In this document: positions 8,348 to 17,486 of the stretch, in pieces
How positions within the stretch are numbered: position 1 is the first letter of the stretch
Layout of the letters: each line of letters begins with the position of its first letter
Program-made: the position numbers and the translations under genes
Notes under the pieces: model-generated
What the model saw: the letters and a program-made list of their open reading frames with translations, nothing else
What the model was told of the DNA's origin: nothing
The model's database searches: none
Assembly (NCBI GenBank): GCA_934271245.1
Contig: CAKQQY010000003.1
Coordinates: 1 to 64,000 of the forward strand
DNA: 64,000 bases
From: an uncultured Clostridia bacterium
GTDB lineage: Bacteria > Bacillota > Clostridia > Christensenellales > Borkfalkiaceae
Direction of reading: 5' to 3'

Positions 8348-9187
8348 TTAAAATTCGACTTTAAGACCGTCGTAAGCAACCGTCATACCGTAAGGTTCGG
8401 CGGCTTTTTTCATCGTTTCGTAGGTATCTATGCCGTTGTAGTCGGAAAAGTGAGTTAAAAAGTATTTTGCCGAAGGTTTTAAAACGTTCAGTTCCGTCAG
8501 TTTGTTTTTAACGCGTACGTTTTGCCACAACTGCATATGTCCGCCGAATTCTTCTTTCATGGTGCAGTAAGTGCAATCGGCGGTAACCGCGTCCAGTCTG
8601 ACGTTATTGTTATACAGATAATCGTAAATTTCCTGCGAAGGTTCGGGAGAGTCGAGCAAATGAAGATATGATTGACCGTTTCTTTCGATTAAATAAATCA
8701 AACTGTCTTCTTTGGGCATATGGTTGACGTAAAACGAAGTTACTTTATAATCGTCCATAAAAAAGGTCTGATTTTTTTCGATTTTTACTAAATTTACGGT
8801 TTGTAAAACTCTGTCGGAAAAGAAAGATACTTCACGGAACAGGCTAATGACTTTTTCGTTGCCGTAAACGTTAAGCACTTTTTCTATTTCCGGCGACGTT
8901 TTGCGTATCGAAGTAACTCTTAACGCCAGGTCCTGCGGATAGTAATGGTCTTCATGCGAGTGAGTGATAAGCAGGTGTTTGATTTTACCGAATAAAACGT
9001 CGTTTTTGGTCATATTGCAATAAGAATCGGCGGAAAAATCGATTGCGACTTTCTCATCGAGAATAAATCCCGAACGGGTGCGAATTTCTTTACCTTTAAC
9101 CTTTCTTGCGTTTTTGCATACGGGGCAATCGCAGTACATTGACGGAATACCCGTGCAACCTGCGGTACCTAAAAAAGTCAGTTTCAT
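8348..9187 (-). CDS. PhnP-like MBL-fold metallohydrolase
   Basis: A 279-aa metallo-beta-lactamase-fold protein of the PhnP/lactonase type. The N-terminus FLGTAGCTGIP followed by C-D-C-P-V-C matches PhnP relatives, in which these Cys residues hold a structural zinc. THSHEDH is the HxHxDH metal site of the two-metal active centre. PhnP hydrolyses phosphoribosyl cyclic phosphate, but no phn genes are present, so the substrate may be another cyclic phosphate or phosphodiester. The gene follows the AraC gene by 10 nt on the minus strand and is almost certainly co-transcribed with it. Confidence 0.8.
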   Translation of the reverse strand: MKLTFLGTAGCTGIPSMYCDCPVCKNARKVKGKEIRTRSGFILDEKVAIDFSADSYCNMTKNDVLFGKIKHLLITHSHEDHYYPQDLALRVTSIRKTSPEIEKVLNVYGNEKVISLFREVSFFSDRVLQTVNLVKIEKNQTFFMDDYKVTSFYVNHMPKEDSLIYLIERNGQSYLHLLDSPEPSQEIYDYLYNNNVRLDAVTADCTYCTMKEEFGGHMQLWQNVRVKNKLTELNVLKPSAKYFLTHFSDYNGIDTYETMKKAAEPYGMTVAYDGLKVEF

Positions 9188-9197
9188 ATAAATCTCC

Positions 9198-10046
9198 TTA
9201 TAATTTAGCGTTGTCCTGACGGATTTTCAGCCTTTTCAAATACTGTTTAGGAGAAAATCCGTATTTTTTCTTAAAATTATAAATAAGGTGGCTGGAAGAA
9301 GAGTAACTATACATTTCCGCCAGTTCTTCTAATGTGTAAGAAGAGTTTTGCAACAGATTAGTTATCTGTTCGAGTTTTAATCCGTCGATAAAACTGCGTG
9401 GATTAACGTTAAAATATTTGTTAAAAAGGTATCTGACGTGTTTTTCGCAATAACCGAATTCCGAAGCGATATCTCCCGTGGTAAGTTTTTCTTTAATGTG
9501 AGCGTTTATATAAAGAACCATTTTATCGAGCATGGTGTGGTTGTTGCTCGAATCGAAATTAAAAATGTCGATAAACTTGAAAAGTTTTTGCGTAAACATC
9601 GAGCAGGCGCGACTTACGTTCAGAAAAGAACGGCTTTGAAGCAATCTTATATGGTTTATCGCGTCGGCAAGTTCCTTGTCAAAATCGATATCGGCGGAGC
9701 AATAAACACCGTCAAATTCCTGGTCGTAGTTTTGAATAATGTACCAGTAACAAACGAAGTGCCATTTTTGCACGGAGGATTTAATCAGGTCCATTTTTTG
9801 CATAGAACCGAAAAAAACGCTGCGCGGAGGCAATTCGGTTTTTGTCCTGTCGCGATATATAACTTCCCCTGTCCCTTCTAACGAAATAATTAAGCATTTC
9901 ATATGGGGAGAACCTATACAGGGCGATTCGTTGCAGGCGGTAAAAAAGGAGTTATAGACGGTTTTTAACTGACAAAAACAGGTGTTTTCGTATGTGTTTA
10001 TGCCAAATGTCTGTTCTTTTACAACAATGATATCCTTATTTTTCAT
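9198..10046 (-). CDS. AraC-family transcriptional regulator
   Basis: A 282-aa regulator with an N-terminal cupin-like sensing region (about 1-170) and a C-terminal AraC/XylS double HTH. The first HTH is in GDIASEFGYCEKHVRYLF, and the second, LEELAEMYSYSSSSHLI, is followed by FKKKYGFSPKQYLKRL, the family signature. It is divergent from the 12-gene glycan operon and has a good constitutive promoter of its own. Its effector is unknown and is most likely a sugar released from the imported glycan. Its probable operators are the shared 30-bp elements at 2961-2990 and 10179-10208 (inference). Confidence 0.9.
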   Translation of the reverse strand: MKNKDIIVVKEQTFGINTYENTCFCQLKTVYNSFFTACNESPCIGSPHMKCLIISLEGTGEVIYRDRTKTELPPRSVFFGSMQKMDLIKSSVQKWHFVCYWYIIQNYDQEFDGVYCSADIDFDKELADAINHIRLLQSRSFLNVSRACSMFTQKLFKFIDIFNFDSSNNHTMLDKMVLYINAHIKEKLTTGDIASEFGYCEKHVRYLFNKYFNVNPRSFIDGLKLEQITNLLQNSSYTLEELAEMYSYSSSSHLIYNFKKKYGFSPKQYLKRLKIRQDNAKL

Positions 10047-10103
10047 AATTTTCCACCTTCCGAAAAAAGAAATATCGGCAATAACAGGTTATGATTTAAG
10101 TTT

Positions 10104-10132
10104 ATTTTATTTAGTAAAACGGAATTTGTCAA
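10104..10132 (-). promoter_or_regulatory. Sigma-A promoter of the AraC gene
   Basis: Read on the minus strand: TTGACA (10132-10127), 17-bp spacer, TAAAAT (10109-10104). Near consensus, so probably constitutive. Confidence 0.75.
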
Positions 10133-10178
10133 TAGTTAAAAACGAAATATTTTTTAAAGGGCAAAAAGGTTCGTTATA

Positions 10179-10208
10179 TGATATTTTTTGTTTGAATACA
10201 GTATTGCA
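10179..10208 (+). promoter_or_regulatory. Shared AraC-type operator element, copy 2
   Basis: 30 bp matching 2961-2990 at 23 positions, with conserved ends TGATATTTT and GTATTGCA. It overlaps the -35 box of the glycan operon. A small palindrome, TATTGC-AAAG-GCAATA (10202-10217), overlaps its right end. Confidence 0.6.
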
Positions 10209-10232
10209 AAGGCAATAAAATAAATATAAAAT
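10204..10232 (+). promoter_or_regulatory. Promoter of the 12-gene glycan operon
   Basis: TTGCAA (10204-10209), 17-bp spacer, TAAAAT (10227-10232). The geometry relative to the conserved element is the same as upstream of the repeat lipoprotein, which supports this choice over TTGAAT (10192-10197) with TAAAAT (10216-10221). Confidence 0.6.
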
Positions 10233-10267
10233 ATTTTTACCGATATTGTGATTAAGGGAAAAGAAAA

Positions 10268-12172
10268 ATGAAAGGAAAAATTTTATCTTGTATCTTAATA
10301 GTTGTTTCGCTTTTTTGCGGAATAACGATAAGCGGATGTTCGGGCAATAAAAACGCCGACGTATGGTGCGCTTTAAGTTCCGAAACTTTTTTGCAAGACG
10401 CGGGAGTAAAAACCGATGCGAGAAGAAGTCTCGATTTGCACGGCATAAAAGGAGAAACGGAATCCGGTCAGATAATCATAACCGCAAAAGAAAATATAAG
10501 CAACGTGGATATCGCCGTCGAAGCCCTTAAAAACGGAAATAAAAGAATTGAAGCAGACTGTATAAAGGTGTACGCGGAAAAATACGTTGAAATAGACGAC
10601 CCGTATCTTAATTCGGGAAACACAACTATAACGTTTCCCGCGCTCGTCGGGTTTTATCCCGACGCGTTAGTGCCGTTCTCTCTTTATAAATCTTATAAAG
10701 AAGATAAAATAAAGGAAGGGGAAAATCAAGGAATCTGGATTGACGTGGAAATACCTCTTACCGCGGAAGCGGGGGAATACGTCGGAGAATTTACCGTTAC
10801 GTTAAACAGGCAGAAATATCCCGTTCCCGTAACGCTGAAAGTTTACGACGTGGAAATGCCGGAAAAAGTACATAGTCGTTCGGCAATGAATATCTGGCAT
10901 ACGCAACTCGAATTCGGCGAAAAAAGCAATTATGACGAAAATACCAATCAGAGATATTACGATTTTTTGCTTTCGAAAAGGTTGTGTTCGGCTTACGTTC
11001 CCATGGACAAGAGAGAAACGATAGAAGATTTCGTGGATTATATGGTGGAAATGGCGTTGAATCCTAAAGTGACGGCGTATAAAATCTGGCATAACTACCT
11101 GAATCTGGAAGAACCGACGCATTTATCGTTAAACGCGCCGACGCTTATATATCTGCCAATGCCCGAAAGACAGGCAAAATACGAAAAGGCGTGCGAACAG
11201 ACGTATAACGGAATGATAAACGTTTTTTCCTTGATGCTTAAAAAGAATCTTGAGAAAATCGACGAATATCCCGATCTCGATTTGTTCGAAAAGGCGATAT
11301 TCCATTTCGAAGACGAACCCACAAGGGGATACAGAACGGAAAGAACGAAAAAGTTCAGCGAAATATTAACCAAAGCAAAAAGAGATTTTATAAAAAGTAA
11401 CGCCGAAGAGTTTGAAAAACATCCGACGCTTAAAAACAGTTTGTTAAACTGCGTAAGAGATATAACCCCCACGGATATTTTAGACGAATCCTTAACGGTG
11501 TCCGAAAAAGCGGACGGTACTCCCGATTACGAAAAGGGAGACGGCGTAACCTTGTGGTGCGTGCATTGTTATAAAGTTGAAAGTTCGGTTGCGAGAGAAA
11601 TAATCAAAGAAAGGCAAAAATACGGCGAACAGTTCTGGTGGTATAACTGTACGAGAACGTCTCCCGCGCCGTCCTATTATCTCGAAGCGGTCACGATGAA
11701 CATTCGGTTGCAGAGTTGGCAACAATACGAACACGACTTTAAGGGGGTTTTATATTGGGACGTAGTTCATTGGCAGGACCTTCCCGACAACGACCCTTTC
11801 AAAAGCCTGAAATATTATTCGTACGGTAACGGAGAAGGAATATTATTGTATCCCGGGTATAGGTATAACGTAAAAACCCCGATAAGCAGCATAAGGCTGG
11901 AAAATATTTTTCAGGGGCAGGAAGATTACGAATACCTGTATATGTTAAACGAGTATCTGTCGGAGTATAACGACCGAAACGGCACCGACTACGACGCGCA
12001 TAAACTGACGGGCGCGCTTACTTCGGATTTGCACTCCGGTTCGTATCTGAAAAAAACGGCTACGGCGGAAATGCTCGAAGAAAAGAGATTGTTGATTTTA
12101 AATCTTTTAGAACTTTGTTCCGTCGGCAATACGGGAAAAGCGATAGAAAAAATAAACGAATTTTATAAATAA
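10268..12172 (+). CDS. DUF4091 (GH123-type) glycosidase lipoprotein 1
   Basis: A 634-aa lipoprotein (signal peptide, lipobox ISGC), so it should act on the cell surface. The C-terminal half is a DUF4091 domain, related to the catalytic domain of GH123 N-acetyl-beta-galactosaminidases. FEDEPTRGY carries an adjacent Asp-Glu pair (D349/E350), as expected for substrate-assisted HexNAc cleavage. WWYNCTR and a LYWDVVHW strand follow, also typical of the family. The N-terminal part (about 30-200) is a beta-sandwich-like region. It is strongly similar along its whole length to the protein at 12847-14784. It is the first gene of the operon, 221 bp from the divergent AraC gene. Substrate inferred only. 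Confidence 0.8.
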   Translation: MKGKILSCILIVVSLFCGITISGCSGNKNADVWCALSSETFLQDAGVKTDARRSLDLHGIKGETESGQIIITAKENISNVDIAVEALKNGNKRIEADCIKVYAEKYVEIDDPYLNSGNTTITFPALVGFYPDALVPFSLYKSYKEDKIKEGENQGIWIDVEIPLTAEAGEYVGEFTVTLNRQKYPVPVTLKVYDVEMPEKVHSRSAMNIWHTQLEFGEKSNYDENTNQRYYDFLLSKRLCSAYVPMDKRETIEDFVDYMVEMALNPKVTAYKIWHNYLNLEEPTHLSLNAPTLIYLPMPERQAKYEKACEQTYNGMINVFSLMLKKNLEKIDEYPDLDLFEKAIFHFEDEPTRGYRTERTKKFSEILTKAKRDFIKSNAEEFEKHPTLKNSLLNCVRDITPTDILDESLTVSEKADGTPDYEKGDGVTLWCVHCYKVESSVAREIIKERQKYGEQFWWYNCTRTSPAPSYYLEAVTMNIRLQSWQQYEHDFKGVLYWDVVHWQDLPDNDPFKSLKYYSYGNGEGILLYPGYRYNVKTPISSIRLENIFQGQEDYEYLYMLNEYLSEYNDRNGTDYDAHKLTGALTSDLHSGSYLKKTATAEMLEEKRLLILNLLELCSVGNTGKAIEKINEFYK

Positions 12173-12185
12173 ACAGGAGAAAAAA

Positions 12186-12821
12186 ATGAAGATAGTATTT
12201 TTCGGCGACAGCATAACCGATATGGGCAGAGATAAAAGCAAAGATTTTAATCCTTACGCCTACGGTATGGGCTATGTTTACGTGATTACATCGAAACTCA
12301 GCGAAAAAAATCCTACCGAGCATACGATATACAATCGCGGCATCAGCAGTAACAGAACGATTGACTTGTATTCGAGAATAAAACCGGACGTCTGGGCGTT
12401 GGAACCCGACGTTTTAAGTATTCTCGTAGGCGTAAACGACGTATGGTTCGATACTCACGAAGTAAAGAACGGACTGGAAATAGACCGCTTCGAAGAAATG
12501 TATCGGATAATCATAGAAAACACGTTAAAAAAACTTCCTAAGGTAAAGATAGTCCTTATGGAACCGTTTATCGAACTCGGCAAAGCGACGGAAGAAAAAT
12601 GGGATTCTTTCGTTAAAGTGAAAGACTATGCGAAAATCGTGAAAAAACTTGCCGAAGAATACGGTTTGTTCTTTTTGCCGCTGCAGGAAAAATTAGACGA
12701 ACTTTCGGCAAAATACGGACCCGACGTCGTAACTTACGACGGGGCGCATCCGGCAATGGGCGGAATCGCGCTGATTGCAAACGAATGGATAAAACTTTTC
12801 GAAAACGAAATCGATAAGTAG
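12186..12821 (+). CDS. SGNH/GDSL-family esterase
   Basis: A 211-aa hydrolase with the SGNH signature: FFGDSITDMG with nucleophile Ser9, a GVNDVWFD block (Asn oxyanion residue), and DGAHP giving the catalytic Asp185/His188. Relatives remove acetyl or other acyl groups from sugars. No signal peptide, so it probably de-esterifies imported saccharides in the cytoplasm. It sits 13 bp after one DUF4091 gene and 25 bp before the other with clear ribosome sites, so it belongs to the operon. Confidence 0.85.
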   Translation: MKIVFFGDSITDMGRDKSKDFNPYAYGMGYVYVITSKLSEKNPTEHTIYNRGISSNRTIDLYSRIKPDVWALEPDVLSILVGVNDVWFDTHEVKNGLEIDRFEEMYRIIIENTLKKLPKVKIVLMEPFIELGKATEEKWDSFVKVKDYAKIVKKLAEEYGLFFLPLQEKLDELSAKYGPDVVTYDGAHPAMGGIALIANEWIKLFENEIDK

Positions 12822-12846
12822 AGAAATCTTTTTAAAGGAGAGGAAA

Positions 12847-14784
12847 ATGAAAAAGAAAATTTTAGTTGTTTTGATGGCCATAATATGCTGTTTCGGAGCG
12901 GTAACCGTAAGCGGTTGCGGCGAAACAAAAAGCGAAAGCGTCGCTACGGTATGGACGGCGTCGTCTTCCGAAGTGTTCGTGCAAGACGTTATACCTGAAA
13001 CCTTCCCCGAAGCGAAATTAAATTTGTCTGCCATGAAAGGAGAAACGGAGTCGGGGCAGATAATGATTACGGCAAATAAGTATATTCGCGGAATAAACGT
13101 GGAAACGGCAGATTTGACGGACGAAAACGGGTCGGTAATCGCAAAGGAAAACGTAAAAATTTACGGCGAACACTACGTCGAAATAACAAGTCCTTATATC
13201 AACAGTGGAAATACCAACGTTACGATAGCCGCGCCTGCGGGGTTTTATCCCGACGCATTGATTCCTTACGCCAACTTTCAGGCAAAAAGAGAAGACAGAG
13301 TGGAGGCGGGCAATAATCAGGGGATATGGGTAGACGTTAAAGTTCCCGAAAACGCAAAAGCAGGCAATTATACTTCCGTTATAAAATTAACGTTAGGCGA
13401 AGAAAAAGAAACGGTAACCGTTCCGATAACCTTAAAAGTATACGATATGCAGATGCCCGTGGAGGTGCATAGTCGTTCGGCTTTCAATATCTGGTACAGC
13501 CAGATTGCGAGCGGCGAAAAAGAAAATTACACGGCGGAAACCAATCAGAAATATTTTGATTATTTACTCGAAAAAAGATTGTGTTCGAGTTCCGTGGACC
13601 CCAATAAACGTACGAATTTAAGTCAATACATCGATTATATGGTAGAACTCGCAATGAATCCCAAAGTAACGACTTATCAGGTTCAGAACGTGTTTTTAGG
13701 CATAAAAAATCCGAACTTTTTGGCTGAAAGACCGCCCCAGTCGGTAGGAAAGAGCGAAGAAGAAATAGCAAAACTTAAAACCGAAGCGGAAAACACCGCA
13801 TACGCCGGCATTAAAAACGTATTTACTAAGATTTTGGAAAAGAACGTTTCTAAGATAGAAGAAGACGGCGAAAAGTACGGCAAACTCAATATGTTTAAGA
13901 AACTCGTGTTTTATTTCCAGGACGAGCCGACAAGGGGATATAGGACGCAGATGATAAAAAAGTTTAACCAGATAATGACGCAGGTGAAACGCGACGTTAT
14001 TTCGGAAAACCAAGCGACGTTCACTAAATATCCTTTCCTTGCGGAAAGTTTAAAAAACGACGTTCGCGATATGACGCCTACCGATATTATAGACAGCGAT
14101 TTGTTCGTTTCGGATAAGCCCGACGGCACTCCCGATTACGAAAAGGGAGACGGAACGACTTTGTTTGTCTTGCATTGCTATAAATTCAACAGCGAATCGG
14201 CAAGAGCCATTATAAAGAAACGTCAGTCTTACGGCGAACAATACTGGTGGTACACCTGCGTAAGAAATTCTCCCGCTCTCTCGTATTACGTGGAATCCAA
14301 AACGATGAATATGAGATTACAGGGTTGGCAACAATTCGAATACAGTCTGCTCGGCGTATTGTATTGGGACGTCGTGCAATGGGGATATTTCCCCGATTAT
14401 AACCCATATAAAACCCTTGAAATGGGGAACGGTTGGGGCAACGGCGAAGGCGTGCTTTTATATCCCGGTCAACCCTACGGAGTAAACGGACCCGTAAGCA
14501 GCATAAGAATGGAAAATATATTCCAGGCTCAGGAAGATTACGAATATCTTTATATGTTGAACGAATATGTGGAAGAATATAACAAAGCGAACGGAACGAC
14601 GTTTAACGTTCACGATATTGTCGGCAATATGATAAAAGATTTGCACGAAGGAACTTTCATCAAGGAGAGCGCGACGCCCGCTCAACTCGAAAGTTGCAGA
14701 ATAAGAGTGCTTAACATATTAGAAAAATTTACGAAAGGCGACGCCGACTCCGCGATAGCGGATTTACAGAAAGAAGCGGCGTAA
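12847..14784 (+). CDS. DUF4091 (GH123-type) glycosidase lipoprotein 2
   Basis: A 645-aa paralogue of 10268-12172 with the same layout: signal peptide, lipobox VSGC, N-terminal beta region, then DUF4091 with the Asp-Glu pair in QDEPTRGY (D359/E360), WWYTCVR and LYWDVVQW. Both catalytic-type acids are intact in both copies, so the two proteins probably differ in linkage or substrate end. They look like a tandem duplication now separated by the esterase gene. Ribosome site AAAGGAG. Confidence 0.8.
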   Translation: MKKKILVVLMAIICCFGAVTVSGCGETKSESVATVWTASSSEVFVQDVIPETFPEAKLNLSAMKGETESGQIMITANKYIRGINVETADLTDENGSVIAKENVKIYGEHYVEITSPYINSGNTNVTIAAPAGFYPDALIPYANFQAKREDRVEAGNNQGIWVDVKVPENAKAGNYTSVIKLTLGEEKETVTVPITLKVYDMQMPVEVHSRSAFNIWYSQIASGEKENYTAETNQKYFDYLLEKRLCSSSVDPNKRTNLSQYIDYMVELAMNPKVTTYQVQNVFLGIKNPNFLAERPPQSVGKSEEEIAKLKTEAENTAYAGIKNVFTKILEKNVSKIEEDGEKYGKLNMFKKLVFYFQDEPTRGYRTQMIKKFNQIMTQVKRDVISENQATFTKYPFLAESLKNDVRDMTPTDIIDSDLFVSDKPDGTPDYEKGDGTTLFVLHCYKFNSESARAIIKKRQSYGEQYWWYTCVRNSPALSYYVESKTMNMRLQGWQQFEYSLLGVLYWDVVQWGYFPDYNPYKTLEMGNGWGNGEGVLLYPGQPYGVNGPVSSIRMENIFQAQEDYEYLYMLNEYVEEYNKANGTTFNVHDIVGNMIKDLHEGTFIKESATPAQLESCRIRVLNILEKFTKGDADSAIADLQKEAA

Positions 14785-14794
14785 AGGAGAAAAA

Positions 14795-16549
14795 ATGAAA
14801 TCAGTTAAAAAAGCGATGTTGTTCGCTCTTGCGGGAACGATTTGCGTCGGCGCGACTGCGTGCGGGGCGAATCCGTCGAGCGACGACGAAGAATCGAAAA
14901 CGGCTAATATCAAAGCCATTATTTGTGGTTACGACAACGATTGGTTAAAAGACAACATACAAAGGTTCAACGCTCTTTATAAAGAAGAGGGTTACGAAGT
15001 AAAACTCGTTCTGGAAGATTCCGATATTAACTCCGTATACGACGTAAAAAACAAAAGGAAAAACGATACCGACCTTTATTTCGATTATAACAAGGTAAAT
15101 ATGTTGGTAGATTCTTCTTATTCGGTTATGAGAGAAGAAGGGGTTTGCTTGCTCGAAGATTTATCCGACGTATTCGATTCGGTTGCTTTGAATTCCGAGA
15201 AAAAGGAAGAAGGGAGTAAAACCATAGGCGAAAAAATGAAATCGAAGAACGCTGCGTTGTTAAACAGATGCAGATATACGGGACTTAGTTCGTCGCAGGA
15301 AAAATATCCCGGGCTGTACGCGTTGCCTAACGCCACCAGCACGACCGGTATTTATCTTAACAAAAAAGCGTTGACGACGCTCGGGTATTCTATGGACGAT
15401 TTGCTTACTACCGACGCGTTGCTCGATATGTGCGACGAAATAGTAGAAGGTTACGATATAAACGAAAAGGACTATCTGACCAAATTTTTCCCCATAGCGT
15501 ACGCAGGTCAGAATGCGGGCGGATACCCCGGATATATGTTCGATTATTATCTTGCGCAGTATATGGGAGAAGAAGATTATATTAATTTCTGGAAATTCAA
15601 TCCGAAGCAAGGTACGGTACAGGAAAACGGTTATTCCGTTTACGAAGATCCCGCGATATTGGAAAGTTTAAGAATAATATCGGAACTTGTTAACACCGAT
15701 TTGACGCAGGCAGGTTACGCTTCCGCCACGCACGGAGCGGCGCAGGGCAGGGTCTTTACGGGAACCTCAAACGAGGGATATAAACAAGGGTCTTTGTTTA
15801 TGGTTTCGGGCGACTGGATGTATAAAGAATCGGAAAAAGACTACGAAAAATACTTGAACGACGTAATTGCGATAAAAGCGCCGGTAATTTCCGCTCTCGG
15901 TATGAAACTCGGTCTTTGCGGCAAAACGCACGAAGTAAAAGTAGACGACTATCAGGGAAGAAAAGATCATTGTCCCGAATGCGAAACGAAATTGAGAGAA
16001 GTGGTAAAACTTGCGGACGAATATAACTACGAGCAGAAAAGTAACGCCGAAATAGCGCGGCAAACGGGCGTTTCCGAAGAAAACGTTAAAAGAATCAGAG
16101 CGGCAAGGGGATACGTTATCGGCGGCGAAGGAGAAAACGTAGCGTTTATACCTTCATACAGTAACGCAAAAAAGGTGGCTAAACTCTTTTTACGTCATTT
16201 ATTTTCTAACGACTGGCAAAAAATATTCGAAGAAAAAGCGCTTGTAAATTCCGTACTGGATATGGGCGAAACCGCCGACGTAAGTTCTATGAACGACAGA
16301 CAACGTTCTTTATACGAAAAGACCAAAGGGTATAATGCAAAAACTCTTTATCCCGATAAATCCAACAAGTTGAGAATGGCTATCGGCGGATATTTCCCCG
16401 CAACTTCGACGAATCTGGGCGTGTTTTTCGGTCTTGCGTATTCTCATAAACATTCAGCGCCGCAATTCACTGCCGAAACCGTATATAAAAACAATAAAGA
16501 ATATATAAAACTAAACTGGCAGGTTTACTTAAAAGCGGCGGGGTTATAA
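14795..16549 (+). CDS. ABC transporter sugar-binding lipoprotein with unusual insert
   Basis: A 584-aa extracellular binding protein (signal peptide, lipobox ATAC) of the family-1 carbohydrate type: N-terminal AIICGYDNDWLKDNI, a YALPNATSTTGIYLNKKAL hinge segment and a C-terminal EKALVNSVLD region. It would hand oligosaccharides to the two permeases that follow. At about 540 residues after processing it is longer than usual (about 400-430). Residues about 375-440 hold an insert with C-x3-H and C-x2-C (Cys375, His379, Cys393, Cys396) followed by a helix-turn-helix-like stretch, NAEIARQTGVSEENVKRI. Such elements normally belong to DNA-binding proteins, so their role outside the cell is unclear. 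Confidence 0.85.
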   Translation: MKSVKKAMLFALAGTICVGATACGANPSSDDEESKTANIKAIICGYDNDWLKDNIQRFNALYKEEGYEVKLVLEDSDINSVYDVKNKRKNDTDLYFDYNKVNMLVDSSYSVMREEGVCLLEDLSDVFDSVALNSEKKEEGSKTIGEKMKSKNAALLNRCRYTGLSSSQEKYPGLYALPNATSTTGIYLNKKALTTLGYSMDDLLTTDALLDMCDEIVEGYDINEKDYLTKFFPIAYAGQNAGGYPGYMFDYYLAQYMGEEDYINFWKFNPKQGTVQENGYSVYEDPAILESLRIISELVNTDLTQAGYASATHGAAQGRVFTGTSNEGYKQGSLFMVSGDWMYKESEKDYEKYLNDVIAIKAPVISALGMKLGLCGKTHEVKVDDYQGRKDHCPECETKLREVVKLADEYNYEQKSNAEIARQTGVSEENVKRIRAARGYVIGGEGENVAFIPSYSNAKKVAKLFLRHLFSNDWQKIFEEKALVNSVLDMGETADVSSMNDRQRSLYEKTKGYNAKTLYPDKSNKLRMAIGGYFPATSTNLGVFFGLAYSHKHSAPQFTAETVYKNNKEYIKLNWQVYLKAAGL

Positions 16550-16550
16550 A

Positions 16551-17477
16551 ATGTCAAAACCATTTATGAGCGAAAAAAACAAAGACAGAATATTCATCGT
16601 CTTAATGCTTATAATTCCGATATGCCACTTTCTCGTGTTCTGGCTTTACGTAAAAGGGAAATCTCTTTTGATAGCGTTTCAGAACGAGTTTACGGGCGAG
16701 TTTTCTCTCGAACACTTTCAAAGGTTTTTTACGCAGTTCAAACTGGATATAGAACGCGGCGGAATGCTTAAAAACGCTATATCGAACACTCTTATAACGG
16801 CGTTTATAGGTTTGCTTATCAACTCTCCGCTTGCGGTTTTAACGTCGTATATGCTCTTCAAAAAGTTTTATGGACATAATTTTTTCAGGGTAGTGTTTTA
16901 TCTTCCCGGAATATTCGGAACGGTAATTTGTACGATGATGACTAAATATATTTTAGACGCCACCGGACCTATCGTTATGATTTTAAGAGATATGGGAGTC
17001 CGTTTACCGCCCGACGTTTTAATTTCGGGACTATTAAACAATAACACGACGGGTCGCGCGACTTACTTTATAACAATGATTTCGGTAGGCGGCGGGTCTA
17101 TATTACTGCTTACGGGCGCGTTACAAAAAATACCCAAAGACTTGTTTGACGTGGGCAAAATCGAAGGAATGGGAATGTTCAGAGAATTCTGGTACGTAGC
17201 GGTGCCTTGTTCGTGGAGCACGATAGGCATAATGTGGGTAATGTCGTTTGCTTCCGTCTGGGGCGAGTATTCGAGATCGTATTTGCTGACGGGCGGAGCC
17301 TACGGAACGAGTACGTTAGGGTATTATTTGTTTGCCAGAACTCTTGCTTCTACAACCGGCAACGAAAGTTATAACTATCCTGCCGCGATAGGTATTGTTT
17401 TAAGCGCGATTGTAATACCGCTTACCTTACTTTTAAGGTGGGTTTCTACGAAAATCGTGACCGACGTGGAATTTTAA
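16551..17477 (+). CDS. ABC sugar transporter permease (MalF/UgpA type)
   Basis: A 308-aa integral membrane protein with six likely helices. The cytoplasmic EAA-type loop that docks the ATPase reads VGKIEGMGMFREFWYVAVP. It starts 1 bp after the stop of the binding protein gene and pairs with the next permease. Typical of CUT1 oligosaccharide importers. Confidence 0.9.
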   Translation: MSKPFMSEKNKDRIFIVLMLIIPICHFLVFWLYVKGKSLLIAFQNEFTGEFSLEHFQRFFTQFKLDIERGGMLKNAISNTLITAFIGLLINSPLAVLTSYMLFKKFYGHNFFRVVFYLPGIFGTVICTMMTKYILDATGPIVMILRDMGVRLPPDVLISGLLNNNTTGRATYFITMISVGGGSILLLTGALQKIPKDLFDVGKIEGMGMFREFWYVAVPCSWSTIGIMWVMSFASVWGEYSRSYLLTGGAYGTSTLGYYLFARTLASTTGNESYNYPAAIGIVLSAIVIPLTLLLRWVSTKIVTDVEF

Positions 17478-17486
17478 GGGGACGAT

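Noticed and set aside
10192..10221. TTGAAT-18-TAAAAT as the glycan operon promoter
   Set aside because: TTGCAA-17-TAAAAT at 10204-10232 has a better spacer and the same geometry to the conserved element as the lipoprotein promoter, so it was preferred.
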